Positions 24,908-33,672 are shown, numbered from the stretch's first letter. The stretch is DNA of 64,000 nt from Streptomyces fulvoviolaceus (GCF_000718165.1 NZ_JOEY01000005.1:62001-126000), one strand, 5' to 3'. Notes: a model not told the origin generated them from the sequence alone. Numbers and translations are program-made.

Positions 24908-25438
24908 GTGACGCCCACACACCTTCCTGGCCGAGTCGCCATACCCGAGCAGACCCGCGGCACACCGTCCCAGTCCCACCTGGACCGGTTCAACTCCGCA
25001 TCCGCCGACGACCTCCAGCGCACCCTCCTCGCCTGCCTGCGCAGCCTCCGCTGGTCCCGCCGTATCACCGACCACCGCCCCTACCCGACCCTCGACGCCC
25101 TACTCGCGGCATCGGACGAGGCGGCCTACGACCTGACGCCGGTCGACCTGTCGGAGGCACTGGCAGGCGAGACGCTGCCCGCGCTGCCCGACGGCACCTA
25201 CTCGGCCGCCCACATGGCCATGGATGCAGCACACGCCGCATACGAGGCCAAGTTCGGTCATTCCTTCGTCATCTGCCTGGACGGCCTGCCCCCGGAGGAG
25301 GCCCTGGACCAGGTCCTGGCAGGCATCCGGTCACGATTGACGAACGACCCGGAGGAGGAACGGGTGGTTGCGGCGGAGGAGCTCCGGCGCCTCGCAAGGG
25401 GACGCTTGGTGGACGCACTCAGGGGCGCGGGGCTGTGA
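24908..25438 (+). CDS. OHCU-decarboxylase-like protein lacking catalytic motifs
   Basis: A 176-residue helical protein with the outline of 2-oxo-4-hydroxy-4-carboxy-5-ureidoimidazoline decarboxylase, the last step of urate-to-allantoin conversion. Matching parts are LDRFNSASADDLQRTLLACL, the RRITDHRPY turn, AAYEAKFGHSFVIC and the late AAEELRRLARGRL helix. But the stretch where the family has its catalytic HPRIG and SxxEQ motifs is replaced by a short unrelated loop (ALAGETLPALPDGTYSAAH). It is therefore probably not an active decarboxylase. There are no other purine-catabolic genes in the window. GTG start, no ribosome site seen. A hairpin repeat overlaps its last codons. Confidence 0.7.
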   Translation: MTPTHLPGRVAIPEQTRGTPSQSHLDRFNSASADDLQRTLLACLRSLRWSRRITDHRPYPTLDALLAASDEAAYDLTPVDLSEALAGETLPALPDGTYSAAHMAMDAAHAAYEAKFGHSFVICLDGLPPEEALDQVLAGIRSRLTNDPEEERVVAAEELRRLARGRLVDALRGAGL

Positions 25439-25473
25439 CATGTGCGGCTCCGCCGCGGGGCGCGACCAGCCCC
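25421..25473. repeat. interspersed hairpin repeat, copy C
   Basis: Begins inside the last codons of the OHCU-like gene and includes its stop. GGGGCTG (25429-25435) pairs with CAGCCCC (25467-25473) around GCGGC-tcc-GCCGC. The remaining 25474-25687 must contain the sdh promoter; TACGAT at 25595-25600 is a possible -10 but no good -35 is seen. Confidence 0.75.
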
Positions 25474-25687
25474 AACGGCGCCGCACCCGGCACACAACGG
25501 GACACCCCACCCCAGAAGCCGCAACGCTAACCCATACGCGTGCCACTTTGATCACACCAGTAGGCCCCCCGTAAGCATCCCGACAACACGTCGCTACGAT
25601 GCTGGGGGCCGGTGGACCGTACCCGGCCGGGCCCGACCGACATCCAAAAGCCGGCGCGGCCCTAATCCCCGCTCCCGGAGGGCTTCC

Positions 25688-26068
25688 GTGCCGGCTGGAA
25701 CGCTGTACCGCGGCCGGGAAGGAATGTGGTCCTGGGTGGCTCATCGAGTCACCGGCGTCCTCATCTTCTTCTTCCTGTTCGTTCACGTGCTCGACACCGC
25801 ACTCGTCCGTGTCTCCCCCGAGGACTACGACAAGGTCGTAGCCACGTACAAGACCCCGCTCGTCGCGTGCCTGGAGTACGGCCTCGTCGCCGCCATCCTG
25901 TTCCACGCTCTCAACGGCCTTCGGGTCATCGCCGTCGACTTCTGGTCGAAGGGCCCGCGCTACCAGAAGCAGATGCTCTGGTCCGTCGTAGGCCTGTGGG
26001 TCGTGCTGATGATCGGGGCGATCTACCCCGTCCTCGGCCACGCCGCTCGTGAACTGTTCGGGAGCTGA
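25688..26068 (+). CDS. sdhC: succinate dehydrogenase cytochrome b556 subunit
   Basis: A 126-residue membrane anchor of complex II. Three hydrophobic helices are visible. The family signature SWVAHRVTGVLIFFFLFVHV occurs at about 15-34, with haem-ligand candidates His31 and the His of LFHALNGLRVI near residue 77. It transfers electrons from succinate oxidation to menaquinone. GTG start with GGAGGG five bases upstream. First gene of the sdhCDAB operon, 5 bp before sdhD. Confidence 0.93.
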   Translation: MPAGTLYRGREGMWSWVAHRVTGVLIFFFLFVHVLDTALVRVSPEDYDKVVATYKTPLVACLEYGLVAAILFHALNGLRVIAVDFWSKGPRYQKQMLWSVVGLWVVLMIGAIYPVLGHAARELFGS

Positions 26069-26073
26069 GACCG

Positions 26074-26556
26074 ATGGCCACCACTGAATCCACCGCCTCC
26101 GGCGTCGGCCCCGTGGAGGGCGAGTCCCTCTACGACGTCGACAACCCGGCCCCCCTCATCGAGGCCCCGCGCCAGCGCACCAAGAAGACCCCGAAGTCCA
26201 CGCGGGGCAACTTCGAGATGTACGGCTGGCTGTTCATGCGCCTGTCCGGCATCGTCCTGGTCGTCCTGGTCCTCGGCCACCTGCTGATCCAGCTGGTGCT
26301 CGACGGCGGCGTGTCGAAGATCGGTTTCGCCTTCGTGGCGGGCCGCTGGGCTTCGCCGTTCTGGCAGGTCTGGGACCTGTTGATGCTCTGGCTGGCGATG
26401 CTGCACGGCGCCAACGGCCTGCGCACGGTCATCAACGACTACGCGGAGCGCGCGAACACCAGGCTGTGGCTCAAGGGTCTGCTCTACACCGCCACGGTGT
26501 TCACCATCCTGCTGGGCACGCTGGTGATCTTCACCTTCGACCCGAACATCCGCTAG
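26074..26556 (+). CDS. sdhD: succinate dehydrogenase hydrophobic membrane anchor subunit
   Basis: A 160-residue protein with a soluble 45-residue N-terminus and three membrane helices. [21 protein letters not shown] holds the likely haem/quinone-proximal His, and [20 protein letters not shown] after the second helix is the typical SdhD motif. Together with SdhC it binds haem b and menaquinone and anchors SdhAB. It follows sdhC directly and precedes sdhA by 23 bp. Confidence 0.93.
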   Translation: MATTESTASGVGPVEGESLYDVDNPAPLIEAPRQRTKKTPKSTRGNFEMYGWLFMRLSGIVLVVLVLGHLLIQLVLDGGVSKIGFAFVAGRWASPFWQVWDLLMLWLAMLHGANGLRTVINDYAERANTRLWLKGLLYTATVFTILLGTLVIFTFDPNIR

Positions 26557-26579
26557 GCCACGGGGCTGAGGAATTCCTG

Positions 26580-28334
26580 ATGAAGATCCACAAGTACGAC
26601 ACCGTCATCGTCGGCGCGGGTGGCGCCGGCATGCGCGCGGCCATCGAGTCGACGAAGCGCAGCCGCACCGCCGTGCTGACCAAGCTCTACCCCACCCGCT
26701 CCCACACGGGCGCCGCGCAGGGCGGCATGGCCGCCGCGCTGGCCAACGTGGAGGAGGACAACTGGGAGTGGCACACCTTCGACACGGTCAAGGGCGGTGA
26801 CTACCTGGTCGACCAGGACGCCGCCGAGATCCTGGCGAAGGAGGCCATCGACTCGGTCCTCGACCTGGAGAAGATGGGCCTGCCGTTCAACCGCACCCCG
26901 AACGGCACGATCGACCAGCGCCGCTTCGGCGGTCACTCCCGCAACCACGGCGAGGCCCCGGTCCGCCGGTCCTGCTACGCCGCGGACCGCACCGGCCACA
27001 TGATCCTCCAGACGCTGTACCAGAACTGCGTCAAGGAGGGCGTGGAGTTCTTCAACGAGTTCTACGTCCTGGACCAGCTGATCACCGAGGTGGATGGTGT
27101 GAAGCGGTCCGCAGGCGTCGTCGCCTACGAACTGGCGACCGGCGAGATCCACGTCTTCCAGGCGAAGGCCGTGATCTACGCGTCCGGCGGCACCGGCAAG
27201 TTCTTCAAGGTGACGTCCAACGCGCACACGCTGACCGGTGACGGCCAGGCCGCCGTCTACCGTCGCGGCCTGCCGCTGGAGGACATGGAGTTCTTCCAGT
27301 TCCACCCGACCGGCATCTGGCGCATGGGCATCCTGCTGACGGAGGGCGCCCGTGGTGAGGGCGGCATCCTCCGCAACAAGGACGGCGAGCGCTTCATGGA
27401 GAAGTACGCGCCGGTGATGAAGGACCTGGCGAGCCGGGACGTCGTATCCCGCTCGATCTACACGGAGATCCGCGAGGGCCGTGGTTGCGGCCCCGAGGGC
27501 GACCACGTGTACCTGGACCTGACCCACCTTCCCCCGGAGCAGCTGGACGCGAAGCTCCCGGACATCACCGAGTTCGCGCGCACCTACCTCGGTATCGAGC
27601 CGTACACGGACCCGATCCCGATCCAGCCCACCGCGCACTACGCGATGGGCGGCATCCCGACGAACGTCGAGGGTGAGGTCCTGAGCGACAACACCACGGT
27701 GGTCCCGGGCCTGTACGCGGCCGGCGAGGTCGCGTGTGTCTCGGTGCACGGCGCGAACCGTCTGGGCACGAACTCCCTGCTGGACATCAACGTGTTCGGC
27801 AAGCGGGCGGGCATCGCCGCCGCGGAGTACTCGCAGAAGGCGGAGTACGTCGAGCTGCCGGAGGACCCGGCGCAGCAGGTGATCGACCAGGTCGAGCGAC
27901 TGCGCAACTCCACGGGCACGGAGCGGGTCGCCGCGGTGCGCCTGGAGCTGCAGGAGTGCATGGACGCCAACGTGATGGTGTTCCGCACCGAGCAGACCAT
28001 CAAGACGGCCGTGGAGAAGATCGCGGAGCTCCGCGAGCGCTACCTGAACGTCTCGATCCAGGACAAGGGCAAGCGGTTCAACACGGACCTGCTGGAGGCC
28101 ATCGAGCTCGGCAACCTCCTGGACCTCGCCGAGGTCATGGCGGTGTCGGCCCTGGCCCGCAAGGAGTCCCGCGGCGGTCACTACCGCGAGGACTACCCGA
28201 ACCGCGACGACGTCAACTTCATGCGCCACACGATGGCGTACCGCGAGGTGGGCGACGACGGCGCCGAGTCCATCCGTCTCGACTACAAGCCGGTCGTCCA
28301 GACCCGCTACCAGCCGATGGAGCGTAAGTACTGA
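26580..28334 (+). CDS. sdhA: succinate dehydrogenase flavoprotein subunit
   Basis: A 584-residue FAD-bound catalytic subunit oxidising succinate to fumarate. The dinucleotide motif [13 protein letters not shown] is at about 9-21 and the covalent-FAD His is in [11 protein letters not shown] at about 41. The active-site HPTGI, the EGARGEGG segment, and [22 protein letters not shown] near the C-terminal third are all intact. Length is normal. TGAGGA lies six bases before the ATG. The stop shares one base with the sdhB start (TGATG). Confidence 0.96.
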   Translation: MKIHKYDTVIVGAGGAGMRAAIESTKRSRTAVLTKLYPTRSHTGAAQGGMAAALANVEEDNWEWHTFDTVKGGDYLVDQDAAEILAKEAIDSVLDLEKMGLPFNRTPNGTIDQRRFGGHSRNHGEAPVRRSCYAADRTGHMILQTLYQNCVKEGVEFFNEFYVLDQLITEVDGVKRSAGVVAYELATGEIHVFQAKAVIYASGGTGKFFKVTSNAHTLTGDGQAAVYRRGLPLEDMEFFQFHPTGIWRMGILLTEGARGEGGILRNKDGERFMEKYAPVMKDLASRDVVSRSIYTEIREGRGCGPEGDHVYLDLTHLPPEQLDAKLPDITEFARTYLGIEPYTDPIPIQPTAHYAMGGIPTNVEGEVLSDNTTVVPGLYAAGEVACVSVHGANRLGTNSLLDINVFGKRAGIAAAEYSQKAEYVELPEDPAQQVIDQVERLRNSTGTERVAAVRLELQECMDANVMVFRTEQTIKTAVEKIAELRERYLNVSIQDKGKRFNTDLLEAIELGNLLDLAEVMAVSALARKESRGGHYREDYPNRDDVNFMRHTMAYREVGDDGAESIRLDYKPVVQTRYQPMERKY

Positions 28335-29113
28335 TGGCAACCCCTGTTCTGGACAAGGCGGACGCGGCCGGCGAGCCCGAGCCCGGCTTCGCCGACTCCC
28401 CGTACATCACGGTCACCTTCCGCATCCGACGCTTCAACTCCGAGGTCTCGGCGGAAGCCACCTGGGAAGACTTCCAGCTGGAGATCGACCCCAAGGAGCG
28501 TGTCCTCGACGCCCTCCACAAGATCAAGTGGGAACAGGACGGCACTCTGACCTTCCGCCGTTCCTGCGCGCACGGCATCTGCGGCTCCGACGCGATGCGG
28601 ATCAACGGCAAGAACCGCCTTGCGTGCAAGACGTTGATCAAGGACATCAACCCGGAGAAGCCGATCACGGTCGAGGCCATCAAGGGCCTGACGGTCCTGA
28701 AGGACCTGGTCGTCGACATGGACCCGTTCTTCCAGGCGTACCGCGACGTCATGCCCTTCCTGATCACGAAGGACACGAACGAGCCGACGCGGGAACGCCT
28801 CCAGACGGCGGAGGACCGCGAGCGCTTCGACGACACGACGAAGTGCATCCTCTGCGCGGCCTGCACGTCCTCGTGCCCGGTCTTCTGGAACGACGGCCAG
28901 TACTTCGGCCCGGCGGCGATCGTGAACGCCCACCGCTTCATCTTCGACTCGCGCGACGAGGCGGGTGAGCAGCGCCTGGAGATCCTGAACGACCGCGACG
29001 GCGTGTGGCGCTGCCGGACGACGTTCAACTGCACGGACGCTTGCCCACGTGGGATTGAGGTCACGAAGGCGATCCAGGAAGTGAAGAGGGCGCTGATCAC
29101 TCGGCGGTTCTGA
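28334..29113 (+). CDS. sdhB: succinate dehydrogenase iron-sulfur subunit
   Basis: A 259-residue subunit carrying electrons from FAD to the membrane part. The [2Fe-2S] cysteines are in CAHGICGSD and the following RLAC. The ferredoxin-like C-terminal domain has CILCAACTSSCPV and CTDACPRGIEV for the [4Fe-4S] and [3Fe-4S] clusters. All ligands are present. Translationally coupled to sdhA; last gene of the operon, followed by a strong terminator. Confidence 0.96.
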   Translation: MATPVLDKADAAGEPEPGFADSPYITVTFRIRRFNSEVSAEATWEDFQLEIDPKERVLDALHKIKWEQDGTLTFRRSCAHGICGSDAMRINGKNRLACKTLIKDINPEKPITVEAIKGLTVLKDLVVDMDPFFQAYRDVMPFLITKDTNEPTRERLQTAEDRERFDDTTKCILCAACTSSCPVFWNDGQYFGPAAIVNAHRFIFDSRDEAGEQRLEILNDRDGVWRCRTTFNCTDACPRGIEVTKAIQEVKRALITRRF

Positions 29114-29144
29114 CGTCGTTTCCCGTACGTCTCCTGTACGTCGT

Positions 29145-29188
29145 CGAAGGCCCCGTCTCCCGGTTTCGCGCCGGGGGCGGGGCCTTCG
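29145..29188 (+). terminator. sdhCDAB terminator
   Basis: CGAAGGCCCCG (29145-29155) pairs perfectly with CGGGGCCTTCG (29178-29188); an inner CCCGG/CCGGG stem lengthens the hairpin. It lies 31 bp after the sdhB stop. The remaining 140 bp to the convergent DUF4132 stop hold nothing I can identify. Confidence 0.88.
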
Positions 29189-29330
29189 CTTCATGGGGTT
29201 TGCTGTGGCGAGGGGGAGGCCGCACCGATGCGTGCCGCCGAACTGTCCTGCGTGCGGGCGGCTTTGGCGCCGGAGGTCGTAGCGGAGGGGTTCGACGTGG
29301 AGTACGGCTCTCGTCGTGAACATGCGTCAA

Positions 29331-31820
29331 CTACAGCTGACTGAGGATCGACTGGTCCGTGATCTCCGTGTCCCTGGCCAGCATCATCGCCTTGCTCAGA
29401 ATCACCGCCAGCATCCGGTCCCCCTCATACGGCAGGTAACCGGCCGACGGAGCAGACGTGTTGGGGGTCGGGACGATGCACAGGTACTGGTCGTTCGGGG
29501 TGCGGAGGATGTTGCCCGAGCCGAGGTGGATCTTGTATGTGTGGCGGTCGCCCTTCACGTGGAGGAAGCGGCCCTCGAGAGTGCAGCGGTCGGCTATGGC
29601 CAGGCGAGGGATCAGGCGTTCCAGCAGGGCCCGGCGGGTCTCCGCACTCTGGTTCAGGTCGCCGAAGCCGTACGACGTCCAGTACTCCCGGAAGCGGCCG
29701 TCGGGGCCGCCGTCCTGCCAGGTGGGGTCGTTGCCGATGCTCGCTACGCCGACGAACAGGTCCACGTCTCGCAGGACTTCGGAGAGGACCAGGGGTGGGA
29801 CGGAGGAGAGAGGGAGCGGGTCCACCGGGTCCGCTCCGTCGCGCAGCCACATGCGGTACTCGCCGCCGCAGCAGTGCGCCGAGTTCTCGGGCGCGTCGAT
29901 CGGGTAGAAGCGGACCTGGTCGGTGCACAGGCGCAGGAAGCTGCCGGAGTCGGTGATGTCCTGGTAGTGCTCGCCGCCGTCGCCTTCGATCCAGTACTCG
30001 GCGCGCAGGCCCCACTGCGGGAGTTCGCGGGTGGCCGGTGGCGCCTCGTCGTCGACGCTCAGGCGGAGCTTGTTGCGCCAGCCCCGCACAGCCGCCAGGG
30101 AGTGGAACCGGTGCTGGCGCAGGACGTGGGCCGCGAAGCGGTTGGAGTATGTCGCCGTGGTGCGTTCCGCGTCCGTCAGCAGGTACACCTCTCGGTGGGC
30201 CTGCTTGAACGGCTGCGTGATCTCGTGGCGTTCCAGCCAGTCGCGCCAAGCGACGATCTCCGTCGGTTCGCGGCCTGCGGGGTGCCAGAGTTCGACCTCA
30301 CCGCCGCCGGTCACCGGGGTGTCGGTGAGCGTGCGCAGCTCTCCGTCGGCATACCCGACCGTCGCCCCGTCGACCGTCCACAGCAGGCGGCGGGCCAGTG
30401 TGCCGACCAGCGGGTGGTCGACGTAGCGCTCGCGCCAGGTGGCGTACGGCCAGGTGCGGCGGGCCAGGAACTGGCGGTCCAGGCGCTCGCTCTGGGCCGA
30501 GAGCATCTTGTCGATGTCCTTGACGGCGGCCTTCAGCTCCTTGAGCTCGTCGGCATGGTCGCGGCGGACGGCGGCGGGCACGCTCCTGACGGCCTTTCCG
30601 GCCGCGTTGCGCCAGCTCAGCAGGGCCTTGGTGCCCCGGACTCCGACCAACGCCGTGACCTCGCCGAGCCGGTGCTCGGCTCGTCCGAACTCCGTCAACC
30701 CGTAAGCGGGGACGGCCAGTTCCTCGATCTCCTCGCGGCTGAGGCCCATCGCCTCGGCCCGCTCGTCCAGGGCGGTGTTCAGTAGCTTGAGCGTGCCCTT
30801 GTACGTGACGCGGGTGGCGAGGCGTGCCAGTTCGGCGAGGGCCGCCTCGCCCCCGATACGGGCGAGGGCGTTGACCGAGGCGTTGGCGACCTTGGGGTTC
30901 ACCGGTCCGAGGCCCTGCACCTTGCGGAGCGAGGTCTCGACGAGGGCGCCGAGCGTGCGTGCGGTTTCGGCGTGAGCGGGCAGGAAGGACAGCAACCAGG
31001 TCAGGCCGCGCAGCGCATCGGCGTTGTACGGGTCGAAGGTCGCGTTGGGATCGGCGCCGTAACCCCGGTCGAGCAGGGGACGTGTGCGCGCCCTGCCCAC
31101 GAGCCGCAGCCAGGCAGTCGCCCGCTCACGCACCTCTTCGGCACCCAGTGCCTCGACCAGGGCACGTCCGGTTCGCTCCCACCTGGCAGAGGGACGGGCC
31201 GAGGAGGCGGTGGCCGCGTGGGCCAGCAGTTGCCGCCAGTTCGGGCCGAGCTCGGCCAGCTCGGCCAGGGCCCGGTCCGCCCAGGCCTCCCCTGGGTTCA
31301 GGACGGGCCGGCTGAGCTGGGCGACCAATGGGCCCAGTTGACCCTTGCCGTTCCACAGCGTCAGATACGAGCGGCGGATCACTGCGACGAATTCTCCTGG
31401 CAGCTCACGACCATCGGCGAGTTCGAGTTCAGCGAGCCGGATCAGCTGTCCGATGTCGTAGTGCACGTCCTGCTCGGCGGACAGGCGGATCAACGAGGAA
31501 CGTGTGTCGAGGGGCTGTCCTTCGGCGGGCGGTTGCGTCACCCGAAGGTTGGCGAGCAGGGCCACGATGCTGCGCCGCGCCGGCGTGCCGGGCTCCAGCT
31601 CGTGGTACCGGGCTGCGAGGGCATGCACCAGCCGGCCCTGGAACCGGTCGTCCGCGTGACACACCGCGTCGATCACCTTGCGGTGCTCCCAACCCCAGTG
31701 GTTGTCGACCATTCCGGCGTGTGCGACCAGTTGGGGAACGAGGCGGTCGGCGTCCTCGGCGGCGACCAGTTCGAGGATGTCCCGGACCAGCCGGGCGTAC
31801 TCGGAAGGCGAAGTGATCAT
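29331..31820 (-). CDS. large DUF4132 (MolR/YehI-like) protein
   Basis: An 829-residue soluble protein. The N-terminal 400 residues look like helical HEAT-like repeats (for example NASVNALARIGGEAALAELARL). The DUF4132 core follows, with ERLDRQFLARRTWPYATWRERYVDHPLVG near 450, then a WHP/WRDWLERHEITQPFKQAHREVYLLT segment near 530. The C-terminal domain contains FYPIDAPENSAHCCGGEYRMW and DVDLFVGVASIGNDP. DUF4132 proteins have no firmly known activity; E. coli YehI is the best-known relative and sits in a MoxR/vWA locus, which is absent here. Its ATG shares one base with the stop of the upstream Gly-Gly-ending small protein, so the two are coupled and probably act together. Confidence 0.85.
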   Translation of the reverse strand: MITSPSEYARLVRDILELVAAEDADRLVPQLVAHAGMVDNHWGWEHRKVIDAVCHADDRFQGRLVHALAARYHELEPGTPARRSIVALLANLRVTQPPAEGQPLDTRSSLIRLSAEQDVHYDIGQLIRLAELELADGRELPGEFVAVIRRSYLTLWNGKGQLGPLVAQLSRPVLNPGEAWADRALAELAELGPNWRQLLAHAATASSARPSARWERTGRALVEALGAEEVRERATAWLRLVGRARTRPLLDRGYGADPNATFDPYNADALRGLTWLLSFLPAHAETARTLGALVETSLRKVQGLGPVNPKVANASVNALARIGGEAALAELARLATRVTYKGTLKLLNTALDERAEAMGLSREEIEELAVPAYGLTEFGRAEHRLGEVTALVGVRGTKALLSWRNAAGKAVRSVPAAVRRDHADELKELKAAVKDIDKMLSAQSERLDRQFLARRTWPYATWRERYVDHPLVGTLARRLLWTVDGATVGYADGELRTLTDTPVTGGGEVELWHPAGREPTEIVAWRDWLERHEITQPFKQAHREVYLLTDAERTTATYSNRFAAHVLRQHRFHSLAAVRGWRNKLRLSVDDEAPPATRELPQWGLRAEYWIEGDGGEHYQDITDSGSFLRLCTDQVRFYPIDAPENSAHCCGGEYRMWLRDGADPVDPLPLSSVPPLVLSEVLRDVDLFVGVASIGNDPTWQDGGPDGRFREYWTSYGFGDLNQSAETRRALLERLIPRLAIADRCTLEGRFLHVKGDRHTYKIHLGSGNILRTPNDQYLCIVPTPNTSAPSAGYLPYEGDRMLAVILSKAMMLARDTEITDQSILSQL

Positions 31821-32212
31821 CAGCCACCCACCAGCGGCACGAGCTTCAGGAACGTGACCTCGGTACCGAGCCCCAGCTCGACCTCCTCGTCGAGCTCCGT
31901 GACCTGACGATCCCCCACGAGCACAAGGAAGCCGTTGCCCGCGAAGGCCTTGAGCGCGAGCTCGGTCTGGGTCTCGGGGTCTATCCGGCGAGGCGTCCGC
32001 AACGCGTACCCGTTCAGCACCCGCTCCGCGTCCTCCGGCTGCACGAGCCCCTGGAACACGCCCGGCGTGCGTGCGTCGTACTCGGCGACCTCCTGGAACA
32101 CCCGACGCCGGATCAACTCGCGCACGGTGAGCCGCTCCTCGGCGATCTCCAGCCCCCAGCCGTCGCTGCGGCTCCCGCTTGTCGTCTCGTCGACGAACAT
32201 CACGATTCCCAT
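31820..32212 (-). CDS. small beta-grasp (ubiquitin/MoaD-like) protein ending in Gly-Gly
   Basis: A 130-residue protein that I read as a beta-grasp fold. Strand GIVMFVDE is followed by strand GLEIAEERL, then helix TVRELIRRRVFQEVAEY, an insert of about 40 residues, strands NGFLVLVGDRQV, and a last ELDEEVELGLGTEVTFLKL ending PLVGG. The end lines up well with MoaD/ThiS, where a V-x-x-D-x-x-L...G-x-E-V-x-F-x-P-P-x-x-GG pattern leads to an exposed Gly-Gly used for adenylation or thiocarboxylation. This is inference from pattern only. No ThiF/E1, JAB or sulfur-carrier partner is nearby. ATG at 32212 preferred over longer frames. It is translationally coupled (TGATG) to the DUF4132 gene. Confidence 0.6.
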   Translation of the reverse strand: MGIVMFVDETTSGSRSDGWGLEIAEERLTVRELIRRRVFQEVAEYDARTPGVFQGLVQPEDAERVLNGYALRTPRRIDPETQTELALKAFAGNGFLVLVGDRQVTELDEEVELGLGTEVTFLKLVPLVGG

Positions 32213-32280
32213 GCCGCCGACAGTACGAGCCACCACTGACAATCCCGGGACTGTGCCGATCATCGGCCTACTCTGACGGT

Positions 32281-32691
32281 ATGTCAGATGACGAGTCGTA
32301 CGACCTGCTCGGTTTCGACAACCTGCTCCTGCCCGTCGGCGACCTCACCGAGGCCGTCGCCTTCTACGAGCGCGCCGGCTTCACCGTGGGCTTCCGCTTC
32401 GACGAGGGCGGGCTCGCACTGCTGAAGGTCGGGGGTGAGACGCCCGGGATTCTGTTGCGGGTGGAGGAGGAGCTGGGGCATCGGCCGCCGCCGTGGCACT
32501 CGGCGCGGCTGTGGCTGGAGGTGCCGGACGCGCGCGTGGCGGCCGAGAGGCTGACCGGCGCCGGGATCACCTTCCTCGACGCGCCCTTCTCCGTGTCCAC
32601 CGGCTGGACCGTCGAGATCGCCGACCCCTGGGGGAACGTCGTCGGGTTCACCGACTACACCAAGCGGCCGGAGCTGGCCCGGAGAGCGTGA
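32281..32691 (+). CDS. VOC/glyoxalase-superfamily protein
   Basis: A 136-residue protein with two beta-alpha-beta-beta-beta modules of the vicinal-oxygen-chelate fold. FDNLLLPVGDLTEAVAFYERAGFTVGF opens the first and ARLWLEVPDARVAAERLTGAG the second, ending WTVEIADPWGNVVGFTDY, where a metal ligand would normally be near the Glu. Could be a dioxygenase, isomerase or resistance-type binder; the specific role is not readable. ATG at 32281 lies 68 bp from the divergent Ubl-like gene. Confidence 0.83.
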   Translation: MSDDESYDLLGFDNLLLPVGDLTEAVAFYERAGFTVGFRFDEGGLALLKVGGETPGILLRVEEELGHRPPPWHSARLWLEVPDARVAAERLTGAGITFLDAPFSVSTGWTVEIADPWGNVVGFTDYTKRPELARRA

Positions 32692-32712
32692 CGCAGGTCC
32701 CACGCAAGCCTG

Positions 32713-32726
32713 TTGAACGCGTTCAA
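32713..32726. promoter_or_regulatory. operator 1 and -35 region of the TetR operon
   Basis: TTGAACGCGTTCAA is a perfect 14-bp palindrome. Its first six bases are a good -35 (TTGAAC) spaced 17 bp from TAGAGT at 32736-32741, so a bound repressor would cover the promoter. Confidence 0.8.
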
Positions 32727-32757
32727 AAGCAGGTCTAGAGTCTCTCCTGTCAGCTTT

Positions 32758-32771
32758 TTGAACGCGTTCAA
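32758..32771. promoter_or_regulatory. operator 2 of the TetR operon
   Basis: An identical TTGAACGCGTTCAA, 45 bp from the first centre to centre, just before the GGGGAG ribosome site of the membrane protein gene. Two identical sites flanking the promoter argue for tight autoregulation by the operon's own TetR. Confidence 0.8.
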
Positions 32772-32785
32772 GAAGGGGGAGGCGC

Positions 32786-33181
32786 ATGGACCGCACGGTC
32801 GTCGCCTACGTCATCTACCTGGTCGTCAGCATCGCGCTCACCGTCTGGGTGGCCCGGACGCTCAGCCGTAACGGGCGGATCTTCCTCGCCGACGTGCTGC
32901 GGGGGAACGAGAAGCTCGCCGAGGCTGTGAACCATCTGCTGGTGGTGGGGTTCTACCTCGTGAACCTCGGGTTCGTCGCGCTGTACCTCAGCGGGGACGG
33001 GACCATCGTCGACACTCGGGGGGTCTTCGAGGCACTGTCGACGAAGGTGGGTGTGGTGCTGCTGGTGCTCGGGGTCATGCACCTGGCGAATGTGTATGTG
33101 CTCAACCGGATCCGGCGGCGCGGGGTCATGGAGCGGGAGCAGGTGCCGCCCGTCGCGCCGCAGGACTGGGTCCAGGCATGA
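32786..33181 (+). CDS. small integral membrane protein of a TetR operon
   Basis: A 131-residue protein with three or four membrane helices (VVAYVIYLVVSIALTVWVA, HLLVVGFYLVNLGFVALYL, KVGVVLLVLGVMHLANVYVL) and a cytoplasmic tail ending QDWVQA. I know no function for it. It leads a three-gene operon with a DCC thiol-disulfide-type protein (4-bp ATGA overlap) and a TetR regulator. The operon promoter is embedded between two TTGAACGCGTTCAA operators. Induction by a membrane-active ligand would fit, but this is inference. Confidence 0.7.
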   Translation: MDRTVVAYVIYLVVSIALTVWVARTLSRNGRIFLADVLRGNEKLAEAVNHLLVVGFYLVNLGFVALYLSGDGTIVDTRGVFEALSTKVGVVLLVLGVMHLANVYVLNRIRRRGVMEREQVPPVAPQDWVQA

Positions 33182-33663
33182 GCACCGGTACGACGGCGGA
33201 CCGGACTCCGGTCCGCCGGCTCACCGTCCTGTACGACGCCGAGTGCGCGCTGTGCGGCTTCCTGCGCGACTGGCTCGTACGGCAGCCGCAGCTGGTGCCG
33301 CTGGAGATGGTGCCGGCGGGGTCGGAGGAGGCGCGGCGGCGGTTTCCCGGGCTCGATCATCGGGCCACGTTCGAGGAGATCACCGTCGTCGGTGACTCCG
33401 GGCAGGTCTATCGGGACACCGCCGCCTGGATCGTCACCCTGTGGGCCCTGCGCGAGCACCGGCCGCTCGCGCATCGGCTGAGCACCCCGTCGGGCGCCCG
33501 GCTCGCCAAGGGGGCCGTGCTCGCCGCCGCCAAGTGGCGCGGGGCCCAGTGGGGCGGCGGCGGCAGGGTGTACCGCCGTAACGACGGGTGGGCCTACGAT
33601 CCCAGCCGGGGCTGGATGTACAGCCCACCGGGCTGCGACAGCGGCACCTGCCCCACTCGTTAG
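33178..33663 (+). CDS. DCC-family (DUF393) thiol-disulfide-type protein
   Basis: A 161-residue protein whose N-terminus matches the DCC family: VLYDAECALCGFL, with the D-x-x-C-x-x-C motif at about 20-26. Such proteins are predicted thioredoxin-like redox enzymes. The C-terminus carries two further cysteines (GCDSGTC) that could form a second redox pair. It overlaps the membrane-protein gene by 4 bp and precedes the TetR gene by 9 bp. A redox partner role for the small membrane protein is plausible. Confidence 0.78.
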   Translation: MSTGTTADRTPVRRLTVLYDAECALCGFLRDWLVRQPQLVPLEMVPAGSEEARRRFPGLDHRATFEEITVVGDSGQVYRDTAAWIVTLWALREHRPLAHRLSTPSGARLAKGAVLAAAKWRGAQWGGGGRVYRRNDGWAYDPSRGWMYSPPGCDSGTCPTR

Positions 33664-33672
33664 GCTCTTGCC

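Noticed and set aside
25541..25687. Rex- or FNR-type operator upstream of sdhC
   Set aside because: TTGATCAC is only a half match and no symmetrical TTGTGAAnnnnTTCACAA-like site is present.
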